Shown piece by piece: positions 28,681 through 35,844 of a stretch of 64,000 nt of DNA. Location: NCBI RefSeq assembly GCF_000718985.1, contig NZ_JODL01000008.1, forward strand, positions 1-64,000. Reading direction: 5' to 3'. The notes beneath the pieces are model-generated. The model was given only the letters and a program-made list of their open reading frames with translations. It did not search any database and was not told the origin of the DNA. Position 1 is the first letter of the stretch. Every line of letters starts with the position of its first letter. Both the position numbers and the translations under genes were made by a program. This stretch comes from Streptomyces megasporus (lineage in GTDB: Bacteria; Actinomycetota; Actinomycetes; Streptomycetales; Streptomycetaceae).

Positions 28681-30019
28681 GGCGGAAGAGGTTGTGCGGG
28701 TCGTGGACGGCCTTGAGGGCGGCGAGCCGCTCGTAGGTGTCGGGCTCGAACCCGGCGCGGGTCCGGGCCTCGTCGGCCCGCTCGCCGTCCCCGTAGAGGA
28801 AGGCGAGGCTGTGGCCCACCGTCCACGGCTCCAGGGCCCCGCGCAGCAGGGCGTGCCGCTCGCGGATCTCGTCCGGGTCGGTGCCGGGGCCGGGGAAGGA
28901 GATGACGCGGACGACGTACTCCGCCTCCCGGTGGTCCACGGCCACCCGCGCCGGGCCGCGCCGGCGCAGCGCCCCGCCGAGGTGGCGGACGTCCACCACG
29001 CAGTCGACGGGCGACCGCGGCCCCACGGTGTCGAACACGGCGCGCAGCGCCTCGGGCGGGAACGCGCGGAGCAGGGCGTTGTCGGCGGTGTAGGCGTGCG
29101 GGGTGGCGGGTTCCCGATGGATGGTGTCGGACTCGGCGTACGGCATCTCCCGCAGGTCGTCCACGAGCCGTTCGCCGACCGCCCGTAGCGGCGCCACCAG
29201 CCGCTCGCCCCGCTCGGCCGGTCCGTCGAGGGCGATCCGGAGGGAGGCGGTGTACCGGCCGCGCAGCGGGGCGGGTACGGCGGGGAGGTCGGGGAAGCGG
29301 AACAGGACGGCGGTGGAGGTCAGTTCCTCGGGCGCCTCGGCGGTCCACTGCCGCCAGGTCTCCACGGCCTCCTGTGCCAGTGGGGCGTCGAAGACCAGTT
29401 GGCCGCCGTAGATCGAGGGCACGGGGAAGAGGTCCACCTCCATGGCGGTCACGATCCCCAGGTTGTCGCCGCTGCCCAGCAGCGCGCCGAACAGTTCGTC
29501 GCCGGGCCCGGTGCGGTGGAGGCGCCCGTCGGCGGTGACGACCTCGAGCGCGCGGACGTGGTCGGCGGCGTAGCCGAACCGGCGGGCCGACAGACCGATG
29601 CCGCCGCCGAGCGTGTAGCCGACGGCGCCGACGGTCGGGGAGGAACCGGCCAGGGGCGCCAATCCGTGCGGGGCCGCCGCCTCGATCACCGTGCCCCACC
29701 GTGCCCCGGCGGCGACGCGCGCCGTCCGGGTGGCGGGGTCGACGTGGACGTCCGTCATCCGCCGGGTGCTCACCAGCACGCCGCCGTCGGCGGCCACCGA
29801 CAGCCCGTGCCCGGTGGCCTGCACCGCGACCGGCAGTCCGTGCTCGGCGGCGTGTGTCACGGCCAGGCGCACGTCCTCGGCGTCCACCGCGCCGACGGCC
29901 AGAGAGGGGCGGTGGGCGTAGGCGGTCTGGAAGCCGGAGACCTCTTCCTCGTAGCCGGGGTCGCCGGGCCGGAGGACCGGGCCGGTGAAGGGCGGAAGCC
30001 GCCGTGTCGTGTTCGCCAT
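28634..30019 (-). CDS. FAD-linked oxidoreductase, BBE/PCMH type
   Basis: 461 aa. The PCMH-type FAD domain has a probable flavin-linking His in VQATGHGLS and the loop GAVGYTLGGGIGLSARRFG. The second covalent Cys of bicovalent enzymes is absent (GSSPTVGAVG), so a mono-covalent flavin is expected. The C-terminal BBE element ends in [12 protein letters not shown]. Members oxidise sugars, alcohols or natural products. It is divergent from a LysR regulator across 71 bp. Confidence 0.88.
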   Translation of the reverse strand: MANTTRRLPPFTGPVLRPGDPGYEEEVSGFQTAYAHRPSLAVGAVDAEDVRLAVTHAAEHGLPVAVQATGHGLSVAADGGVLVSTRRMTDVHVDPATRTARVAAGARWGTVIEAAAPHGLAPLAGSSPTVGAVGYTLGGGIGLSARRFGYAADHVRALEVVTADGRLHRTGPGDELFGALLGSGDNLGIVTAMEVDLFPVPSIYGGQLVFDAPLAQEAVETWRQWTAEAPEELTSTAVLFRFPDLPAVPAPLRGRYTASLRIALDGPAERGERLVAPLRAVGERLVDDLREMPYAESDTIHREPATPHAYTADNALLRAFPPEALRAVFDTVGPRSPVDCVVDVRHLGGALRRRGPARVAVDHREAEYVVRVISFPGPGTDPDEIRERHALLRGALEPWTVGHSLAFLYGDGERADEARTRAGFEPDTYERLAALKAVHDPHNLFRLNRNVRPAGAGPATR

Positions 30020-30090
30020 GAATCCCAGCGTGGTGGCCGCCGGTCCATAAGTCCAAGATCTGATTCTGATGGCGACTAGAATTCCCGCGT

Positions 30091-31029
30091 ATGGAACTCC
30101 GACAGTTGCGGTACCTGGTCACCGTGGTGGAGGAGGCCGGCTTCACCCGTGCCGCCGAGCGTCTGCACGTCGCCCAACCGGGGGTGAGCGCGCAGGTCCG
30201 GCAGCTCGAGAAGGAGCTGGGGCAGCCGCTGCTGGACCGCTCGGGTCGGACGGTGCGCCTCACGGAGGCGGGGAAGGCGGCGCTGCCGTACGCGAGGGCC
30301 GCGCTGGCCGCCGCCGACGGCATGCGGCACGTGGTGGAGGAGTACACCGGGCTGCTGCGCGGCCACGTCACGCTCGGCCTGTTCTCCGCCGCGGCCACGC
30401 ACGACTTGGACGTGGTCTCCGTGCTGGCCGACTTCCACGACGAGCACCCGGGAGTCGAGATCACCCTCACCGAGGACGTCTCGGACCGGATGATCACCGC
30501 CCTGCACCACGGTGAACTGGACGTGGCGGTGATCGGGCTCACCGGGGAGGAGCCGCCGGGGGTCTCGCTCCAGGTGGTGATCGACGAGCCGCTGGTCGTG
30601 GCCGTCCCGCCGGACGACCCCCTCGCCTCCCCCGCGGACCGCGCGAGCGTGACGCTGGACGCCCTCCGCGATCGGACGCTGATCAGCCTGCCGCGCGGCA
30701 CCGGGCTGCGCGGTGTCCTCGATGGGGCCTTCGCCCGGATCGGGGCGCGTCCCCACGTCGGCTTCGAGGCCGCCGCGCCGCACGTCCTCGCCCGGATCGC
30801 CGAGCGGGGGCTGGGCGTCGCCGTGCTGCCGGCGTCCTCGGCGGCCGAACACGCGGACCGGCTGCGGGTGTTGGAGATCGTCCGACCCCGGCTGCGCGGC
30901 CGGATCGCCCTGGCCTGGCGGGCCGACGGTCCGGCGAGCCCCGCGGCCCGAGCCTTCCTGGCACGGCTGCGCACGGCCCTCCCCGCCCCGGGGCCCACCG
31001 GTTCCGGGGACGGCTCGGGTCCCCTGTGA
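30091..31029 (+). CDS. LysR-family regulator
   Basis: 312 aa. Winged HTH at the N-terminus (FTRAAERLHVAQPGVSAQVR) and a LysR substrate-binding domain. Divergent from the FAD oxidase gene, with the classical arrangement for autoregulation and control of that gene from the shared 71-bp gap, which is AT-richer than its surroundings. Confidence 0.9.
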   Translation: MELRQLRYLVTVVEEAGFTRAAERLHVAQPGVSAQVRQLEKELGQPLLDRSGRTVRLTEAGKAALPYARAALAAADGMRHVVEEYTGLLRGHVTLGLFSAAATHDLDVVSVLADFHDEHPGVEITLTEDVSDRMITALHHGELDVAVIGLTGEEPPGVSLQVVIDEPLVVAVPPDDPLASPADRASVTLDALRDRTLISLPRGTGLRGVLDGAFARIGARPHVGFEAAAPHVLARIAERGLGVAVLPASSAAEHADRLRVLEIVRPRLRGRIALAWRADGPASPAARAFLARLRTALPAPGPTGSGDGSGPL

Positions 31030-31060
31030 GCGGGGGTCGGAGGACGGTTCGAGAGATATT

Positions 31061-31145
31061 CGGAATTCTTAATTCCGTTTGACGTCGGAGTGTCTTCCCC
31101 GGATGCTTTGGGCTTGCTTGACAAATAACTGTTGTTAACGAACAC
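31061..31145 (+). promoter_or_regulatory. AT-rich leader with palindromes before the second LysR gene
   Basis: CGGAATT-CTT-AATTCCG (31061–31077) is a perfect inverted repeat. TGTTGTTAACGAACA (about 31129–31143) is partly palindromic around GTTAAC. The stretch is clearly poorer in GC than the flanks and probably contains the promoter and operator of the LysR gene. Confidence 0.6.
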
Positions 31146-31154
31146 TTGCGTGTC

Positions 31155-32111
31155 GTGGACGTCGATATCGCGCTGGTTCGCTCGTTCGTGGTGACTGCGG
31201 ACGAGTTGCATTTCCGCCGCGCGGCGGAGCTGTTGGGCATTACCCAGCAGGCCCTTTCCCAGCGGATTCGACGCCTGGAGAACACGCTCGGAGTGATGCT
31301 GTTCGTCCGGGAGGGGCGGAGCGTCGAACTGTCCGAGCACGGGCGTCGTTTTCTCGCGCCCGCCATCCGCCTTCTGGCCGCGGCGGACGCCGCGCTGGAG
31401 GCCGTCCGCCCGGAGCGGCAGCGGCTGCTGAGGATCGACGTGGTGGACGGTCGACTCGCCCCCCTGCGCCTGGTGCGGAAACTGGTGGAGGACAACCCGG
31501 ACGTCCAGTTGAGCCTGAGCATGCGCCAACGGCTCTCCGCGGCGCTGCCCGCGCTCGTCCGCGGGGAGATCGACGCGGCCTTCGGACGGGTGCACGACGT
31601 CTCCGGCACGTGGCCGGCCAGCGTGACCTCGCGGTTGATGAGGCTGGAGCCGCTGCACGCGGTCGTGCTGCGCGACCACCCGCTGGCCGACCGGTCCGCC
31701 GTGGAGACGAGCGACCTGCGGAAGGTCGGGGTCTGGCTGCCGTACTACGGAACGCCCTCGGAGTGGGTGTGCTACGTGCGCAGGTTCGCGGACGCCTTCG
31801 ACGTCCCGCTCACCCTCACCGGCCCCGTGGTCGACGAGGAGCACCTCGTCCGGCGCATGCGGGAGCGAGGGGACGAGGTGTGTCTGAGCGGCGGTGACGT
31901 GTCGTACGACCACTCCGACGCGATCCGCTCGATCCCCGTGACCGCTCCCGTGCCGCTGTACCCCTGGTCACTGGTGTGGCGCCGGTACGAGACCCACCAC
32001 CTGATCGAGAAGCTCTTCGGCGTCGCCCACGAGACCGGGGCGGACGGGTTCGACTACGACTCCGAGGAGCAGTGGCTGCCCGAACCCGACCGGGAGCTGC
32101 TCGCCCGGTGA
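31155..32111 (+). CDS. LysR-family regulator next to the pur cluster
   Basis: 318 aa. HTH segment FRRAAELLGITQQALSQRIRRLE followed by a LysR effector domain. The GTG at 31155 was chosen; a TTG three codons earlier is possible. It reads toward napH and is the closest regulator to the puromycin-type genes, so control of that cluster is plausible but unproven. A weak hairpin (32110–32125) follows the stop. Confidence 0.85.
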   Translation: MDVDIALVRSFVVTADELHFRRAAELLGITQQALSQRIRRLENTLGVMLFVREGRSVELSEHGRRFLAPAIRLLAAADAALEAVRPERQRLLRIDVVDGRLAPLRLVRKLVEDNPDVQLSLSMRQRLSAALPALVRGEIDAAFGRVHDVSGTWPASVTSRLMRLEPLHAVVLRDHPLADRSAVETSDLRKVGVWLPYYGTPSEWVCYVRRFADAFDVPLTLTGPVVDEEHLVRRMRERGDEVCLSGGDVSYDHSDAIRSIPVTAPVPLYPWSLVWRRYETHHLIEKLFGVAHETGADGFDYDSEEQWLPEPDRELLAR

Positions 32112-32697
32112 GGCCGGTGGGCCTCGTGAGAGGGGCGTAGGAAACTCGCCATTGCCCCACGGGTGCCCCGGACCCGCCCTGGCGCGATTCCACCGTCCGG
32201 ACCACCGTCGACCGCCCCGAGGGCATTGTGCCAGGGGGGTGGAAGAACCTTTCCACCCGTGCCGCGGCGGCGTCGTGGCGGGCTTTGCCATGGGCATCGG
32301 CGGCGAACCGGCTCCGCTCTTTCCGGCTCCGAGACATCTTTCGACCCGGCGGACAAGGGTCTGTTCGGAAGTCCGAAAACACACTGATTCGTTTGTGGGT
32401 CGGAAGAACGAATGTAGTGTGTGTGTCGCTTTCGAATAGTCGTGCGTTACGAGTCGATCGCGGAGGTCAGCCCGGGGGGTACATGCCTATGGGTGTCCCT
32501 GCGGAATCGATTGCGACTGAGAAACCGAAACCGCCGATCGGCGCAGCGTTCCGCCACGCCCGCGTCGGCCTGCTCCCTCACTTCTTCCCGCATCCGACAC
32601 TTCCGAACAATCGAATTCGTCCATCGCCGCGGTGGCTCGCCGGCGAGCGTGTTCGCACGTCTTCTCGCTGTCCGTTGTCAATGCTTCTGGGGGATAC
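32112..32697 (+). promoter_or_regulatory. 586-bp control region upstream of the pur cluster
   Basis: No gene that I can support. It holds an 8-bp stem hairpin (32237–32244 / 32251–32258), nested palindromes (32364–32422), and two copies of a start-like element, GGGGG(G/A)TACATGCCT, at 32474–32488 and 32689–32703; the second is the napH start. The middle part is poorer in GC than the genes, as expected for a strong promoter region. Confidence 0.6.
32364..32422. promoter_or_regulatory. two nested inverted repeats upstream of napH
   Basis: TTCGGA-AG-TCCGAA (32364–32377) is followed immediately by ACACACT-G-ATTCGTT and its mirror AACGAAT-GT-AGTGTGT (32379–32422) around a 13-base loop. These look like operator sites or a leader RNA structure about 300 bp before napH. 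Confidence 0.65.
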
Positions 32698-34131
32698 ATG
32701 CCTGTTCGGGGGAGGATCCTGCCGACCGCCTCGGTGTGCCTGGCGACGCTGTTGCCGTTGTCGACCGTTCCCGGCTCGGCGTTCGCCGAGGAGCGCGGCG
32801 CGCCCGTGCCCTCGCCGACCGCGTCCGTCCGCGCCCACCTGGAACGCCTCGACGAGATCGCCGACAGGAACGGCGGCCACCGCGCCTCGGGCTCCGAGGG
32901 GTACCGGGAGTCGCTGGCCTATGCGGAAACCGTCCTCGAACGCGCCGGATACCACACGGAACGCCGGCCCTTCCGCTTCCTCTACACCGAGACCCTGGAG
33001 GAGCGGCTGACGCTGGCCGACGGCACCACGCGGACGGTTGTCCTCACCGGGTACTCGCCGTCCACGCCCGAGGGAGGCCTGGAGACCACCGTGGCGGTGC
33101 CGGCGGGAAGCGGGTCGGAGCGGCAGGGCTGCGCTCCCGGAGACTACGCCGGCACACCGGTACGGGACCGTGTCGCACTGGTGGTCGACGGCGGCTGCTC
33201 CCTGGACGACAAGCAGCGCGTCGCCGCGGACGCCGGGGCGGCGGCCGTGCTCGTCGCCAACGACGGTCCCGGGGAGCTGTACGGCTGGCTGGCACGGCCG
33301 CAGGAGGCCCGCATACCCATCGCCGGCGTCTCGCGGCGAACCGGTGAGGAACTGGCCGAGGAGGCGGCGCGGGAGCGCCCGGTCACCCTGGCCATCCGCT
33401 CCCTCACCGAGGAGCGCGTCACCGAGAACCTGATCGCCACCGGCCGGACGGGGGACCCCGAGCACACGGTGGTGTCGGGCGCCCACCTCGACTCCGTCCC
33501 CGAGGCCCCCGGCATCAACGACAACGGAGTTGCGGTCGCGGTCCTCCTGGACACCGCCGTGCGGATGGCGCGGCTCCCGGGGGGACAGCGCAACCGACTC
33601 GTCTTCGCCCTCTGGGGCGCGGAGGAGTTCGGCATGGTCGGCTCCCGGCACTACGTGCGGTCGCTGTCCCCGTCGGCCCGCGACGACATCGAGCTCTACC
33701 TGAACCTGGAGATGATCGGGAGCCCCAACCACGGGCTCTTCGTCCTGGACGGCACCGCCCCCGACGAGCAGACGGGCGCCGTGCCCCCGCCCGGCTCCGC
33801 CGAGATAGAGGAGCGTCTCCGCGACGCCTTCTCCGCACGGGGACGGACCGCGCGCCCGTCGGGCGCGGAAGGGAGGTCCGACTACGCGCCCTTCATGGAG
33901 GCGGGCATCCCGGTGGGCGGTCTGTACGGAGGGTCGTTCGAGACCAAGACGGCCGAGGAGGCGGCGCTGTGGGGCGGCACGGCGGGCGAGCCCTACGACG
34001 CCTGCTACCACCTGCCGTGCGACGACATCGACAACTACAGCCCCGCGGGCGCGGAGGCACACCGGAGCGCCTTCGCGGACGTGCTGGGGCACTTCGCGCG
34101 GCACCGGCTCTCCTCCGGCGGGACCCCGTGA
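32698..34131 (+). CDS. napH: secreted N-acetylpuromycin N-acetylhydrolase, M28 family
   Basis: 477 aa. A Sec signal ends near AFA|EE (residue 30), a protease-associated region precedes the M28 zinc domain. Metal and catalytic residues by position: His263, Asp275 (AHLDSVPEAPGINDNG), Glu309/Glu310 (WGAEEFGM) and His438 (CYHLPCDD). The ligand that is Asp in Streptomyces griseus aminopeptidase reads Glu338 (LNLEMIGS). As first gene of a pur cluster it is the expected enzyme that removes the protecting acetyl group from exported N-acetylpuromycin. ATG follows GGGGGA. A general aminopeptidase role cannot be excluded from sequence alone. Confidence 0.88.
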   Translation: MPVRGRILPTASVCLATLLPLSTVPGSAFAEERGAPVPSPTASVRAHLERLDEIADRNGGHRASGSEGYRESLAYAETVLERAGYHTERRPFRFLYTETLEERLTLADGTTRTVVLTGYSPSTPEGGLETTVAVPAGSGSERQGCAPGDYAGTPVRDRVALVVDGGCSLDDKQRVAADAGAAAVLVANDGPGELYGWLARPQEARIPIAGVSRRTGEELAEEAARERPVTLAIRSLTEERVTENLIATGRTGDPEHTVVSGAHLDSVPEAPGINDNGVAVAVLLDTAVRMARLPGGQRNRLVFALWGAEEFGMVGSRHYVRSLSPSARDDIELYLNLEMIGSPNHGLFVLDGTAPDEQTGAVPPPGSAEIEERLRDAFSARGRTARPSGAEGRSDYAPFMEAGIPVGGLYGGSFETKTAEEAALWGGTAGEPYDACYHLPCDDIDNYSPAGAEAHRSAFADVLGHFARHRLSSGGTP

Positions 34132-34154
34132 CGAGGAGTCCCGTGACGAGGAGT
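34125..34154 (+). repeat. two perfect 15-bp tandem copies spanning the napH stop
   Basis: CCCGTGACGAGGAGT is repeated exactly (34125–34139, 34140–34154). The first copy contains the napH stop codon and the second puts another TGA in the same frame. Each copy carries a GAGGAG. Confidence 0.95.
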
Positions 34155-34180
34155 TCGGACCGGAGGAGGGAGGACGTTCC

Positions 34181-34672
34181 GTGGGCGGTCGCGTCGTGGT
34201 GGGAGCCCTGATCAGGGACCCGGACGATCGGATCTTCGTGCAGCAGCGCTCGGAGGACCGACGTCTCTTCCCGGGCTGCTGGGACATCGTCGGGGGCGCG
34301 GTGGAGGACGGGGAGAGCCTCCTGGCGGCGCTCCGCAGGGAGATTCGGGAGGAGACGGGGTGGGAACTCGACCGTGTCCTGACGCGGTTGCCGCCCCGTA
34401 CCTGGGAAGCCGACGGACACCGTCACACCGAGTACGACTACGTCGTCGAGGTGCGCGGCGACCTCGCCGCGCCCCGCCTGGAATGGGACAAGCACCCCCG
34501 GTACACCTGGCTCGGACCCGACGGGATCTCGATCCTCCACGCGGACGCCGAGCGCACTGGCAGCAGCTTCATCGTCGATTCCGTCAGCGCGGCGCACCGC
34601 TGGCTCGCGGCCACGCCCGAACGCTCGTGCCGCGCCGCCGAACAGCCCCTTCCGCACGAACCGCGGCCCTAG
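34181..34672 (+). CDS. pur7: Nudix hydrolase Pur7
   Basis: 163 aa. The Nudix box is complete: GGAVEDGES at its start, seven residues later REIREETGW (GX5EX7REUXEEXGU). In the puromycin pathway Pur7 is assigned the hydrolysis of 3'-amino-3'-deoxy-ATP to the monophosphate and pyrophosphate, which also protects the cell from a chain-terminating nucleotide. GTG start after GGAGGGAGGA. It lies 49 bp after napH. Confidence 0.9.
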   Translation: MGGRVVVGALIRDPDDRIFVQQRSEDRRLFPGCWDIVGGAVEDGESLLAALRREIREETGWELDRVLTRLPPRTWEADGHRHTEYDYVVEVRGDLAAPRLEWDKHPRYTWLGPDGISILHADAERTGSSFIVDSVSAAHRWLAATPERSCRAAEQPLPHEPRP

Positions 34673-34760
34673 CCGCGTGCAGCACCGTCACGACGCACGG
34701 CGGCCGAGAAGGACCGACCCGGCGTGCGCGTGCGGTTCGAGCGAGCGTCAGGAGGATGGA

Positions 34761-35765
34761 ATGCCGGTCAGCGAAGGGAAACGTCTCCGAGTGCTGGTGG
34801 TGGGGTTCGCCGGCCACCAGGGAACCGAATACCTGCCCGTCATGAGGCGGCTCGCCGACGTGGTCGGCGGGGTCGATCCCGCGCCGGAGGCCGACGAGAT
34901 CTCCCACCGGCACGGCTTCCCCCGCTTCGCCACCGTGGGGGAGGCGTTGAAACGAGTGAGCTTCGACGCCGCGCTGGTGACCGTCCCGCACAGCCTGCAC
35001 TTCCCGCTCTGCCGTGAGCTGCTGTCGCACGGCAAGCACGTGCTGAAGGAGAAACCCTTCGCGGTCACCGCGCGGGAGGCCCGGAGGCTGGCGGAACTGG
35101 CACGGTCGGTGGACCGGAGCGTGTTGGTGCTCGTGCAGCGGAACTTCAACCCCGCGTTCCGGTTCGCGCACCGGAACCTCCGGCGCATCGGGGCCCCCTA
35201 CTGGTTCTCCTACGACTACCACATGAACCTGCCGAAGCCGACCACGGGCTGGCGGGCCTCCAGGGAGCAGGCGAGCGGCGGGGTGCTGCTGGACATGGGA
35301 TACCACCTGGTCGACGCCCTGTGCGGCATGTTCACCGCCCCGGCCGCGGTGCAGGCCACGTTCCTGCACTGCTACGCGGAGATGCGCGAGCGGCGGCTGG
35401 AGGACCTCGTCAGCCTGCAGTGGACCTACCCCAACGGGACGTTCGCCGGCTCGATCCGCGTCTCACGACACAACCACGAGAAGGTGGAACGGCTGTCCGT
35501 CCTCGGCAGCGAGGGATCGCTGGCCATCACGCCGACGGGCGCCGGCCTGTACTCGCCGGGTGGTCGCGAGACCGACCGCGTCGTCGTGGAGTGCCCCAAG
35601 GACCGGATCGTCGAGGACATGGTCGCGCACTACCTGCGCCACCTGGACGACCGGCGGTACCGCGACGCGCACATCGAACGCCAACTGGCCACGGTGCGGA
35701 TCATCGACGACGTCTACCGGGAGCAGCGCACCGAACAGGAACACGCCATCGACCGGGCCTCCTGA
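34761..35765 (+). CDS. pur10: Gfo/Idh/MocA-family dehydrogenase Pur10
   Basis: 334 aa. A Rossmann start (LRVLVVGFAGHQG) is followed by the family mark KEKPFAVT and the catalytic-region element GGVLLDMGYHLVDAL. In the pur pathway this NAD-dependent enzyme oxidises the 3'-hydroxyl of ATP, preparing it for transamination by Pur4. ATG at 34761 has AGGAGGA just upstream. Without the cluster it could have been called an inositol or sugar dehydrogenase; the neighbours decide. Confidence 0.9.
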   Translation: MPVSEGKRLRVLVVGFAGHQGTEYLPVMRRLADVVGGVDPAPEADEISHRHGFPRFATVGEALKRVSFDAALVTVPHSLHFPLCRELLSHGKHVLKEKPFAVTAREARRLAELARSVDRSVLVLVQRNFNPAFRFAHRNLRRIGAPYWFSYDYHMNLPKPTTGWRASREQASGGVLLDMGYHLVDALCGMFTAPAAVQATFLHCYAEMRERRLEDLVSLQWTYPNGTFAGSIRVSRHNHEKVERLSVLGSEGSLAITPTGAGLYSPGGRETDRVVVECPKDRIVEDMVAHYLRHLDDRRYRDAHIERQLATVRIIDDVYREQRTEQEHAIDRAS

Positions 35766-35844
35766 GACCCACGGCCGCGGGACGCGGAGTCCGCGGCGGA
35801 GCGCGGCCGGAGACCGAGGTGGACCAACGCCACGAAGAGGAAAC

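Noticed and set aside
32483..33010. A frame starting at the first TACATGCCT element, upstream of napH
   Set aside because: Third-position GC is not biased as in real genes here and the frame runs deep into napH in another phase.
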